Part shown: in pieces, positions 52,329-60,054 of the stretch
Numbering within the stretch: position 1 is the first letter of the stretch
Layout of the letters: the number at the start of each line of letters is the position of its first letter
Translations under genes and position numbers: made by a program
Notes under the pieces: generated by a model
The model's database searches: none
What the model was told of the DNA's origin: nothing
Seen by the model: the letters and a program-made list of their open reading frames with translations, nothing else
Source of the DNA: Duganella levis
GTDB lineage: Bacteria > Pseudomonadota > Gammaproteobacteria > Burkholderiales > Burkholderiaceae_D
DNA length: 64,000 nucleotides
Assembly: GCF_009857605.1 (NCBI RefSeq)
Contig: NZ_WWCT01000004.1
Span: forward strand, 1 to 64,000
Reading direction: 5' to 3'

Positions 52329-53108
52329 TCAGGCGTCCGCGCGCAGCAGGTTGGCGCCGGCGGCGGCATACGCCGCAACCAGTTCCGCGCCCGCTTCCGC
52401 TTCGACGATCAGGTGAGTGAGTTGAGAGAGAGGCAGCACGCGGTAGGACGCCACGGCGCCCAGCTTGGCACCGGTGGCGACAACGGCGGTGGCTTTGCTT
52501 TGCGCGGCCAGGCGGCGCTTGAATTCCGCTTCTTCGTAATCGACCGCAGTAACGCCGGCATCAACGTCCACACCGCAGGCGCCGATGAAGTACAGGTCGG
52601 GATGAATCAGCTCTACCTCGCGCAGCGCGGTCGCTCCGACGCTGCCGCCGAGGCTTTGCTTGATGCGGCCACCGATCATGATCAGATCGATATGCGGTTT
52701 GTCCAGCAGCCGCGCGGCGATCGATGGCGCGTTGGTCAGCACCGTCAGCGGCACCGCCGGCAGCGCATCAGCGATGGCTAGGTTGCTGGAGCCGGCGTCG
52801 AGGAAAATGGTGGCGCCCTGCTGCACCAGCGTAGCGGCGGCGATGGCCAGGCGCGATTTGTCGGACTGCTGCCGCGTCATGCGCTGCGTCAGCGTACCGC
52901 CTTCCGGCGCGGCCGGCATGCGCACCGCGCCGCCATAGACCTTCTGACACAAGCCGGCCGCCGCCAGGTCGCGCAGGTCGCGGCGAATCGTGTCTTCGGT
53001 GACGTTGAGCTCACGCGCCAGCACGGCGGCCAGCACGCGGCCTTCGGTTTCGAGTTGCTTAAGTATTAACGCATGCCGCTCGGGCAGCAGGAGGTTGTCG
53101 GTTTTCAT
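52329..53108 (-). CDS. DeoR/GlpR-family transcriptional regulator
   Basis: A 259-residue regulator. The N-terminal winged helix-turn-helix contains RHALILKQLETEGRVLAAVL and then NVTEDTIRRDLRDLAAAG, with the KVYGGAV wing. The C-terminal sensor domain has the phosphosugar-isomerase-like ATIFLDAGSSNLAIADAL and LIMIGGRIKQSLGGSVG motifs. The start at 53108 (MKTDNLLLPERH) is preferred over an upstream frame extension at 53123. It lies between a CoA-transferase gene and the MFS gene on one strand, and probably controls the transporter. Confidence 0.9.
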   Translation of the reverse strand: MKTDNLLLPERHALILKQLETEGRVLAAVLARELNVTEDTIRRDLRDLAAAGLCQKVYGGAVRMPAAPEGGTLTQRMTRQQSDKSRLAIAAATLVQQGATIFLDAGSSNLAIADALPAVPLTVLTNAPSIAARLLDKPHIDLIMIGGRIKQSLGGSVGATALREVELIHPDLYFIGACGVDVDAGVTAVDYEEAEFKRRLAAQSKATAVVATGAKLGAVASYRVLPLSQLTHLIVEAEAGAELVAAYAAAGANLLRADA

Positions 53109-53155
53109 GCGCACATTGTACACAAATGCGCATAAACGTGCATAACTATGGATTC
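53106..53155 (-). promoter_or_regulatory. Candidate operator at the DeoR-type gene
   Basis: Near-repeats TGCGCA (53108-53113), TGCGCA (53127-53132) and GTGCATAA (53138-53145) sit within 45 bases, covering the regulator's start codon and the end of the CoA-transferase gene. Clustered direct repeats are typical of DeoR-family operators. Autoregulation is inference. Confidence 0.35.
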
Positions 53156-54660
53156 ATAACACTGGGCAGGAATAAACGTGCATCCATCATTTTCAGCTGC
53201 GGACTGATAGTCGGCCGGAAGTCCATGTGCGCCAGGATGTCGCGCTCCACATCGATATCCGGCGCGATCTCGATCAGTTCCAGCCCGGACTCGCCATCCC
53301 GCAGCACCAGCCGAAACACGCAGCGCTCCGTCACGAACAAGGCTTCCTGCCCGCGCTGCGCCGCATAGCTGCCGCTGTAGGTGCGATGCTCGACTTCGTG
53401 GACAAACTTGCGCGTGGCGCCGCCAGCGGCGGTGAAGGTGCCGACAAACACCACCTTGCGCGCGTTCTGGCTGATGTTGATAAACCCGCCCGCGCCGGCC
53501 AGCTTGCTGCCAAATTTGCTGACATTCAGATTGCCCTGCCGGTCCGCCTGCGCCAGCCCGAGAATCGCCACATCGAGGCCGCCGCCGTCGTAAAAATCAA
53601 ACTGGTAGGGCTGGTCGATCACCGCGTCGGCATTGATCGCCGCGCCAAAATTCAGGCCCGACGCCGGCATGCCGCCGATGACGCCCGCTTCCGCCGTCAG
53701 CGTCACCAGTTCCAGCATCTGCTCTTCGGCCGCCACCACCGCCACGCCTTCCGGCATGCCGATGCCGAGGTTGACCACGTCGCCCGGACGCAGCTCCATC
53801 AGCGCGCGGCGCGCGATCACCTTGCGGTCCGACAGCGGCATCTCGCCCAGCGCCGACAAGGCCACGCGTTCTTCGCTGGCGAAGGCCGGGTTGTAGGCCT
53901 CGGCAAACGTCTGCATGTGATAGGCCGGCTGCTCCGCCACCACCACATAGTCCACCAGGATGCCGGGGATCTTCACCTGGCGTGGATTGAGCGTGCCGCG
54001 CTGCGCGATACGTTCCACCTGCACGATGACGATGCCGCCCGAGTTATGCGCCGCCATGGCGATGGCCAAGGCTTCCAGCGTCAGCGCCTCGCGCTCCATG
54101 GTCACGTTGCCGTTGGCGTCGGCCGTGGTGCCCCGTATCAGCGCCACCTGGATCGGATGGGTCTTGTAGAACAGGTGCTCCTTGCCGCCGAGCGTGGTCA
54201 ACTCGACCAGGTCTTCGGTGGTGCGGTCGTTGATCTTGCCGCCGCCATGACGCGGATCGACGAACGTGCCCAGGCCAACGTGCGTCAGCAATCCGGGCTT
54301 GCCGGCGGCGGTGTCGCGAAACAGCTGACTGATGACGCCTTGCGGCAGGTTGTAGGCTTCCACCTTGCCGCTGATGGCCAGCTGTTGCAGCTTGGGCACC
54401 AGGCTCCAGTGGCCGCCGATGATGCGCCGCACCAGCCCATCGTGGCCGAGGTGATTCAGGCCCCTGTCCTTGCCATCGCCCTGCCCGGCCGCATAAACCA
54501 GCGTCAGGTCGCGCGGCGTGGCAGTGGTCAGGAAGCGCTGCTCCAGCGCGACCGCCAGATTCTCGGCAAAGCCGACGCCAACAAAGCCGCCAGTGGCGAT
54601 GGTGTCGCCGTCGCGTATCAGGCCCACGGCATGCGCCGCGCTCACCACCTTGCCGTTCAT
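53146..54660 (-). CDS. Acyl-CoA:acetate/3-ketoacid CoA-transferase (family I)
   Basis: A 504-residue single-chain family I CoA-transferase with alpha and beta halves fused, as in YdiF and propionate CoA-transferases. The first half starts [20 protein letters not shown] with [12 protein letters not shown], and has the [14 protein letters not shown] block. The second half has [11 protein letters not shown] and the catalytic Glu 324 in [15 protein letters not shown]. It is slightly shorter than YdiF. The acyl substrate is not predictable. It lies 10 bases after rmuC and 37 bases before the regulator start. Confidence 0.9.
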   Translation of the reverse strand: MNGKVVSAAHAVGLIRDGDTIATGGFVGVGFAENLAVALEQRFLTTATPRDLTLVYAAGQGDGKDRGLNHLGHDGLVRRIIGGHWSLVPKLQQLAISGKVEAYNLPQGVISQLFRDTAAGKPGLLTHVGLGTFVDPRHGGGKINDRTTEDLVELTTLGGKEHLFYKTHPIQVALIRGTTADANGNVTMEREALTLEALAIAMAAHNSGGIVIVQVERIAQRGTLNPRQVKIPGILVDYVVVAEQPAYHMQTFAEAYNPAFASEERVALSALGEMPLSDRKVIARRALMELRPGDVVNLGIGMPEGVAVVAAEEQMLELVTLTAEAGVIGGMPASGLNFGAAINADAVIDQPYQFDFYDGGGLDVAILGLAQADRQGNLNVSKFGSKLAGAGGFINISQNARKVVFVGTFTAAGGATRKFVHEVEHRTYSGSYAAQRGQEALFVTERCVFRLVLRDGESGLELIEIAPDIDVERDILAHMDFRPTISPQLKMMDARLFLPSVMNP

Positions 54661-54670
54661 GCCGCGCTCC

Positions 54671-55945
54671 TTATTCCGTATCGAGGTCGCTCTTGTCCAA
54701 CTCTGCGCCCATCAGCAACTGCGCCTGTTCGCTCGGTAGCGCCTCTACCGTTTTCAGCTTGCGCGCCATCACGCGGCTGCGGGTTTCGGCCGATTCGATA
54801 TTCTTGGCGGCGCGCTCCAGCGTCAGCTTGGTGGCGGCCAGCACGTCGCCGAATTTGGAGAACTCGGTCTTCACCGCACCCAGCACCTGCCACACCTCCG
54901 ACGAACGCTTTTCCAGCGCCAGCGTGCGGAAGCCCATTTGCAGGCTGTTAAGCAGCGCCGTCAGCGTCGACGGCCCGGCGATGCTGATGCGGTGCACGCG
55001 TTGCAAGTCGTCGGCCAGGCCGGGACGGCGCATCACTTCCGCGTACAAGCCTTCGGTTGGCAGGAACAGGATGGCGAAGTCGGTGGTGTGCGGCGGCGAC
55101 ACATATTTTTCGGAGATGGTCTTGGCTTCGACCCGCACCGCGCGTTCCAGTTCCCGGCCGGCCAGCGCCACGCCTTCCGCATCGGCGTTGTCGGCCGCTT
55201 CCAGCAAACGTTCGTACTGCTCTTTCGGGAACTTGGCATCAATCGGCATCCACACCGGCGTGCCATTGTCGTTCTGGCCCGGCAGCTTGAGCGCGAACTC
55301 GACGCGCGCGCCGCTGCCGGCGATGGTCTCGACGTTCTTGCCGTATTGTTCCGGCGTCAGCACCTGCTCCAGCAGCATCTCCAGCTGCACCTCGCCCCAG
55401 GTGCCGCGCGTCTTCACGTTGGTCAGCACGCGCTTCAAATCGCCGACGCCCAGCGCCAGCTGTTGCATTTCGCCCAGGCCTTGATGCACGCGCTCCAGCC
55501 GTTCCGACACCTGCTGGAACGACGCGGTCAAACGCGTCTCCAGCGTGGCGTGCAGTTTTTCGTCGACCGTCTTGCGCATCTCTTCGAGGCGCATACCGTT
55601 GTCGGCTTGCAGATCCTTGATTTTGGTTTCGAGTGTGCCGCGAATTTCCTCCATGCGCTGATGCATGGTGTCGGCAAACGCCTTCAGGCTGCGCGCCTGT
55701 TCGTTGCGGCCGACCAGTCCTTGCGCCTCCAGCTGGCGGCGCATCGCTTCAAACTGCTGCGTGGTGGCCGCGTTACTGGTTTGCGCCGTGGTTTGCAGCT
55801 GCATGCGCACTTCGCGCTCGACGCGTTCGATGCGTTCGGCCAGATCGGCCGCCGGGCTGCTGCTGGATCGCAGCATCGCCAGTACCTGCAATACGATCAC
55901 GGCGGCCAGCGCCGCCAACAACACGAAAAACTCGATCTGGCTCAT
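54671..55945 (-). CDS. rmuC: DNA recombination protein RmuC
   Basis: A 424-residue protein. An N-terminal membrane helix ([20 protein letters not shown]) precedes a long coiled-coil region (about 30-165, rich in Glu/Gln/Arg heptads), then the conserved RmuC domain, with [37 protein letters not shown], the [14 protein letters not shown] motif, and [20 protein letters not shown]. RmuC limits inversions at short inverted repeats in E. coli and is related to PD-(D/E)XK nucleases. It lies between the globin and CoA-transferase genes. Confidence 0.95.
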   Translation of the reverse strand: MSQIEFFVLLAALAAVIVLQVLAMLRSSSSPAADLAERIERVEREVRMQLQTTAQTSNAATTQQFEAMRRQLEAQGLVGRNEQARSLKAFADTMHQRMEEIRGTLETKIKDLQADNGMRLEEMRKTVDEKLHATLETRLTASFQQVSERLERVHQGLGEMQQLALGVGDLKRVLTNVKTRGTWGEVQLEMLLEQVLTPEQYGKNVETIAGSGARVEFALKLPGQNDNGTPVWMPIDAKFPKEQYERLLEAADNADAEGVALAGRELERAVRVEAKTISEKYVSPPHTTDFAILFLPTEGLYAEVMRRPGLADDLQRVHRISIAGPSTLTALLNSLQMGFRTLALEKRSSEVWQVLGAVKTEFSKFGDVLAATKLTLERAAKNIESAETRSRVMARKLKTVEALPSEQAQLLMGAELDKSDLDTE

Positions 55946-55949
55946 GGGC

Positions 55950-56342
55950 TTAATCCGGCTTGTTACGCATCCAGTCGGCGGTCTGGAAGAAGGAGTTCAT
56001 CAGCCGCACGCGCAGTTCGGTGTCGATGCCGACATCCTCCATCGCCCACGCCATGCAGCGCAGCCACTGGTCGCGCTCCTGGGTGCCGATGGCGAACGGC
56101 ATGTGCCGCATGCGCAGGCGCGGATGGCCGTGCGCTTCCTGGTACAGGTCCGGGCCGCCCATCCAGCCGCTGAGGAACATGAACAGGCGCTGGCGCGCGT
56201 TTTCCAGCGACGGGCCGTGCACGGAGCGCAGCAGCTGGAACTCCAGTTCCAGTTCCATCAAATCATAAAAGCGGTCGACCATGTCGCGCACGGTCGGCTC
56301 GCCACCAATTACTTCATACAGGGTGCGGGATTCTTCAGTCAT
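55950..56342 (-). CDS. Group II truncated haemoglobin
   Basis: A 130-residue trHb of group II (HbO type). It begins MTEESRTLYEVIGGEPTVRD with a DRFYDLM helix. The heme region shows HGHPRLRMRHMPFAIG with the proximal His, followed by the group II Trp in RDQWLRCM. No signal is present. Members bind oxygen or NO or act as oxygen-handling proteins. The start at 56342 is chosen by family length; an upstream read-through would overlap jqsA. It lies only 14 bases downstream of jqsA on the same strand, so it is likely co-transcribed with the autoinducer synthase. Confidence 0.9.
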   Translation of the reverse strand: MTEESRTLYEVIGGEPTVRDMVDRFYDLMELELEFQLLRSVHGPSLENARQRLFMFLSGWMGGPDLYQEAHGHPRLRMRHMPFAIGTQERDQWLRCMAWAMEDVGIDTELRVRLMNSFFQTADWMRNKPD

Positions 56343-56356
56343 CCCGCCATGATAGC

Positions 56357-57589
56357 TTATACCAGCGCCAGCTTGCGCAGGCGCCGCGTGGAAGACCAGT
56401 TCTCCAGCCCGACCTGGCCGCGAATCTCGTCGCAGGCGTGGATGATGCGCGCCAGCTGCGCGCGATCCAGCCCGGAATTGAGCGTCAGCCGCACCAGCGA
56501 ACGGTTCTTCGGCGTGGCCGGCGCGCAGAACATGGCGCCGTAGACGCCGTGGTTTTCCAGCAGCTTGCGCAAGGCCAGCGTCTTCGGCTCCGGCCCCGGT
56601 TCCAGCGCGATGATTTGTTCGCTGCCGTCGCTGACGTTGTAGCCCAGGGCGCTCAGCTCCTCGCGCAATTCGCGCGCGTGCGCATGCAGCGTGGCGCGGC
56701 GGTCGTCGGCAGCGGCGATGAAGTCGATGGCGGCGTCGAACCACGCCAGCTCATGCCCCAGCAAGCAAGAGCTGAAAATCGCCGGCCGCGACTCCGACAA
56801 GAAGTAACCCTTGAAGTAGCTGGAACAACTGATGAAACCCGCCCGTCCGGCAAACGCCTTGGCCAGCGACGCCGTCCGAAAATGCACCCTGTCGCTCAGG
56901 CCCAGCGCCGCCACCAGCCCGGCGCCGCGCGGCCCGTGCGTGCCCAGCGAATGCGACTCGTCGACAATCAGCATGCAGCCGCTGCGCTCCGCAATCTCCA
57001 CCAGTTCCGCCAGCGGCGCCACGCTGCCGTTGGTGCTGTACAGCGCATCGACCACGATCAGCCCGCGGCCGTGGCGCTGCAACTGCTTCTGCAAATGCTC
57101 CATGTCGTTATGCAGGAAGGACACCGGCAGCGCGCCGGCCGACTGCACGCCTTCCCACAGCGAGGCGTGCGCCTGCATGTCCAGATATACCGGGATGCCC
57201 GGCCCGGCCAGCGTCTGCACCAGGCCAACGTTGGCGGCCCAGCCGGATTGCGCCAGGATGCCGTCCTCCGCCCCCATGAAGCGCGCCAGCTTGCGTTCCA
57301 GCCGGTGCTGGGCGCTGCCTTCCTGCAGATACACGGCCGACATCAGCATCTCGCCCTGGCTGTGCTGCAAGGCCTTCACCTGCGCACTCACCAGCGCCGG
57401 CTCCCCAGCCAGGCACAGATAGTCATTGCCCGCCAAAAACACCGCGTTAGCCGGCGTCGGCTGCCAGGCGTGCGGGTGTTCGCCACCCAGCAACTGGGCA
57501 ATCCGCGTGACGTAGTGCAAGTCCATGCGGCGGGCGACAAAGTCGGGAAAAAGGGAATGAGCTTGGTGTTCGGCAATAGCGTAGGTCAT
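56357..57589 (-). CDS. jqsA: Alpha-hydroxyketone autoinducer synthase, JqsA (CqsA/LqsA family)
   Basis: A 410-residue PLP-dependent enzyme of the alpha-oxoamine synthase fold. The PLP Lys is Lys 244 (ASLAKAF), with Asp 210 and His 213 in VDESHS. The segment NDYLCLAGEPALVSAQVKAL and GSAQHRLERKLARFMG match CqsA-type rather than BioF-type synthases, and the neighbouring sensor and response regulator confirm it. CqsA/LqsA enzymes make alpha-hydroxyketone signals such as 3-hydroxytridecan-4-one. The start at 57589 is set by AGGAG 8 bases upstream. It is divergent from jqsS; two FNR-type boxes lie between them. Confidence 0.93.
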   Translation of the reverse strand: MTYAIAEHQAHSLFPDFVARRMDLHYVTRIAQLLGGEHPHAWQPTPANAVFLAGNDYLCLAGEPALVSAQVKALQHSQGEMLMSAVYLQEGSAQHRLERKLARFMGAEDGILAQSGWAANVGLVQTLAGPGIPVYLDMQAHASLWEGVQSAGALPVSFLHNDMEHLQKQLQRHGRGLIVVDALYSTNGSVAPLAELVEIAERSGCMLIVDESHSLGTHGPRGAGLVAALGLSDRVHFRTASLAKAFAGRAGFISCSSYFKGYFLSESRPAIFSSCLLGHELAWFDAAIDFIAAADDRRATLHAHARELREELSALGYNVSDGSEQIIALEPGPEPKTLALRKLLENHGVYGAMFCAPATPKNRSLVRLTLNSGLDRAQLARIIHACDEIRGQVGLENWSSTRRLRKLALV

Positions 57590-57675
57590 GGCGAAATCTC
57601 CTGGAGGTAGGAACAAAAAGGTTGTTTTTTTATGAACCGCGAAGCCCACGATGCGGCGAAAAAAACTCAAAGAGA

Positions 57676-57689
57676 TTGATGCGGATCAA
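57676..57689. promoter_or_regulatory. FNR/ANR-type box 1 between jqsA and jqsS
   Basis: TTGAT-GCGG-ATCAA, perfect match to the FNR/ANR consensus, inside a longer ATTGAT/ATCAAT dyad (57675-57690). It lies 87 bases before the jqsA ATG. It would sit near -45 to -48 for a jqsS start site if the -10 is TAAATT (57719-57724) or TTGTAA (57716-57721). It could activate either gene; the direction is inference. Confidence 0.7.
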
Positions 57690-57741
57690 TTCCCGTTTTG
57701 ATACCCCCAAACACGTTGTAAATTAAGGCCATGATGGCAAC

Positions 57742-57755
57742 TTGATAAAAATCAA
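57742..57755. promoter_or_regulatory. FNR/ANR-type box 2 at the jqsS start
   Basis: TTGAT-AAAA-ATCAA, a second perfect consensus, with its centre 66 bases from that of box 1. It lies 2 bases before the GTG and 8 bases before the ATG of jqsS. At this place it would lie downstream of the predicted jqsS start site and should repress rather than activate. It also includes the TGA that closes a 4-codon open frame (57731-57745). Confidence 0.7.
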
Positions 57756-57757
57756 AC

Positions 57758-59035
57758 GTGATCATGAGGCCGACCCTGCAAGAACGCTGGAAGCGCTGGC
57801 AACACGGACTGGTCCAGTCTTTGTTGCTGTATCACGGCCGCGAAGACCATGCGACCGTGCGCGTGCTGCTGCTGTCCTGCATCGGCACGGTGGGCATGCC
57901 GCTGTACTACGTGATCTGGCAGCACTTCTTCCCGCAGGAATACGAGTCGCTGTCGCTGCGCCTGCTCGGCATCCTGTTGTGCGCGCTCGGCCTGTTCGCG
58001 CGCCAGTTCAGCCGGCAGATGCTGAACCTGTACCTGCTGGTCACGCTCAGCTACATCTTTCCGTTCTTCTTCACGTTTATGTTTTTGATGAACCACGCGT
58101 CCGGTGTATGGGGCGAATCGCTACTGATCGGGCTGGTGGTGCTGTTCCATTTCGATACCGGCCTGGCGCTGCGGGCCTACCTCATCGGCACCACGCTGGC
58201 CTGCGTGGCGGCGACCGCGCTGGGCGCCGGCGAGATGCTACTGAGCCGGCAGGTGTTGCAGCAGTTGCCGATCCACCTGTTCACCATCGCCGTGCTGTCG
58301 GTGGCCAAGATCAGCCGCCATGTGCTGGCGCAGGAAAAACTGGCCGGCATGGGCGCCGGCCTGGCCACCGTGGCGCATGAGTTGCGCACGCCGCTGACCA
58401 GCGTCGACGCCAACGTGCGCGGCCTGCTGCGCATGATGGCTGACGCCCAAAGCCCGGGCCAGAGTCCGGACGACCGCCTGACCATCATCGACGCGCTGGC
58501 GCGCATCCAGTTCGAGGTGCGCCATATGAACCACATGATCGACCTGTTTTTGCTGAGCGCCACGGCGGTGCGGCAAAACCTGCACCCGGTGGAGACGGTG
58601 TCGATGGAAACCGTGGTGGAGGCGGTGCTGAAGCGCTATCCGTTCTCCAGCACCAAGCAGCAAAAGCAGGTCAAGCTGGAGGTGCGTCACAACTTCCAGT
58701 TTGCCGGCCAGACGGAACTGGCGGTGGTGGTGCTGCTTAACCTGCTGCGCAATGCACTACGCGCTGTGCAGCGCGCCGGCAAGGGGCGCGTGCGCATCAT
58801 CATCGACGGCGGCCACCAGCCGCCACGCCTGCTGTTCATCGATACCGGCTGCGGCATACCGACCTCGCAGCTGGCGATGATTTTCCGCCGCTTCTATTCG
58901 CATCCGCCGCACAACGGCGCCGGCATCGGCCTCGCGCTGTGCCAGGAAATCATGGACGCGTGGCGCGCCAAGATCCGCTGCGTATCGCGCGAGAGCGCCT
59001 ACGCCATCTTCATACTGGAATTCCCCGCGAGGTGA
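57758..59035 (+). CDS. jqsS: Autoinducer sensor histidine kinase, JqsS (CqsS/LqsS family)
   Basis: A 425-residue sensor kinase without a receiver domain. Six hydrophobic segments at about 32-185 form a sensor region like that of LqsS and CqsS. The phospho-acceptor His 207 is in VAHELRTPL. The ATPase part has the N box NLLRNALRAV, the G1 box FIDTGCGIP and the G2 box GAGIGLAL. Starts at GTG 57758 and ATG 57764 are both possible; neither has a clear ribosome binding site. A preceding short frame MMAT (57731-57745) is in phase and may couple translation. It is followed 3 bases later by jqsR. Confidence 0.9.
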   Translation: MIMRPTLQERWKRWQHGLVQSLLLYHGREDHATVRVLLLSCIGTVGMPLYYVIWQHFFPQEYESLSLRLLGILLCALGLFARQFSRQMLNLYLLVTLSYIFPFFFTFMFLMNHASGVWGESLLIGLVVLFHFDTGLALRAYLIGTTLACVAATALGAGEMLLSRQVLQQLPIHLFTIAVLSVAKISRHVLAQEKLAGMGAGLATVAHELRTPLTSVDANVRGLLRMMADAQSPGQSPDDRLTIIDALARIQFEVRHMNHMIDLFLLSATAVRQNLHPVETVSMETVVEAVLKRYPFSSTKQQKQVKLEVRHNFQFAGQTELAVVVLLNLLRNALRAVQRAGKGRVRIIIDGGHQPPRLLFIDTGCGIPTSQLAMIFRRFYSHPPHNGAGIGLALCQEIMDAWRAKIRCVSRESAYAIFILEFPAR

Positions 59036-59038
59036 ACC

Positions 59039-60046
59039 ATGCATCTACCCGTCTACGCCCATCCCACGCTGACCGTGCTGATAGACGACAGCGACTCGTT
59101 CTTGCGCAGCCTGTCGTTCCAGCTCGATCCCATGTTGGCCAACAAGACCTTCCACGACACCGCCGAAGCGCTGGTATGGCTACGCGCCAGCGCGCTGGAA
59201 CGCGACATGCCGCTGCACGTCAACTTCGACATGCAGAACCTGCCGGCCGACCAGTACAACGTAGCGCTGGACCTGGAACGCATCTACCGCATCGCCGAAC
59301 AGCGCGAACGCTTTGCAATTCCGTCGGTGCTGGTGGTGGATTATTCGATGCCGCAGATGAACGGCGTGGAGTTCTGCGAAGCGGTGGCGCACCTGCCGTG
59401 CAAGAAGATCCTGTTCACCGGCGCGGCCGATGAAAAGATCGCCGTCAGCGCCTTCAACCGCGGCCTGATTGACCGCTACATCAAGAAGAGCGACGACCAC
59501 GCGCTGGATATCCTGGAGATGGAAGTGGCGGCGCTACAGGAGCGCTATTTCGACAACCGCTCCGACACCATCCGCGACATGGTGGCGCTGCACGATTACC
59601 GCTTTTTGACCGATCCGGCGCTGGCGGAAGTAGTGCGGGAACTCAAGCGCACGCTGGGCTTCATCGAGCATTACATCTTCCCCAACCCGACCGGCATCCT
59701 GTTCCTCGACCGCGACGGCAAGGCCACGCTGATGATGATTGAAACCGAGGAAAGCATGCAGTCGCAATATGAGATCGCCCGTGACAGCGATGCGCCACGG
59801 TCGCTGCTGCGCGCGCTGCTGGAGCGGCGCGTGCTGACCTTCTTCAGCGATCCGTATGGCGACGGCATGTACACCAGCAGCATGAGCGAGAACTGGCACC
59901 GCTACAGCGCCGCGCCGCGCATCTGCCAGGGCAAGGAGACGTATTACTGGGCGCTGTTCGAACTGCCGGCCCATTACTTCGACCAGCGCCCTTACACCTA
60001 TGCGCAGTTCCTGCAGGAGCTGCAGCCGCAGGTGATTGCGGCTTAG
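59039..60046 (+). CDS. jqsR: Response regulator JqsR (LqsR type)
   Basis: A 335-residue regulator with an N-terminal receiver domain. The acid pair is Asp 16/Asp 17 (IDDSDS), the phospho-acceptor is Asp 101 in VVDYSMPQMNG, Thr 127 is in LFTGA, and Lys 149/150 in YIKKS. About 40 extra residues lie between the acid pair and the phospho-acceptor, longer than usual. The C-terminal 170 residues match no common DNA-binding domain, in line with LqsR. It pairs with jqsS and converges with the downstream ABC permease, with 8 bases between stops. Confidence 0.9.
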   Translation: MHLPVYAHPTLTVLIDDSDSFLRSLSFQLDPMLANKTFHDTAEALVWLRASALERDMPLHVNFDMQNLPADQYNVALDLERIYRIAEQRERFAIPSVLVVDYSMPQMNGVEFCEAVAHLPCKKILFTGAADEKIAVSAFNRGLIDRYIKKSDDHALDILEMEVAALQERYFDNRSDTIRDMVALHDYRFLTDPALAEVVRELKRTLGFIEHYIFPNPTGILFLDRDGKATLMMIETEESMQSQYEIARDSDAPRSLLRALLERRVLTFFSDPYGDGMYTSSMSENWHRYSAAPRICQGKETYYWALFELPAHYFDQRPYTYAQFLQELQPQVIAA

Positions 60047-60054
60047 CTGACTGC

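Noticed and set aside
56343..56744. N-terminal extension of the globin frame into jqsA
   Set aside because: The extra 134 codons are out-of-frame jqsA sequence, Arg/Ala-rich, while the 130-residue start at 56342 matches the truncated haemoglobin family length.
57742..58380. A 212-codon open frame overlapping the start of jqsS in another frame
   Set aside because: It is Arg/Ala/His-rich with no domain, and the jqsS frame encodes a full sensor kinase across the same bases.
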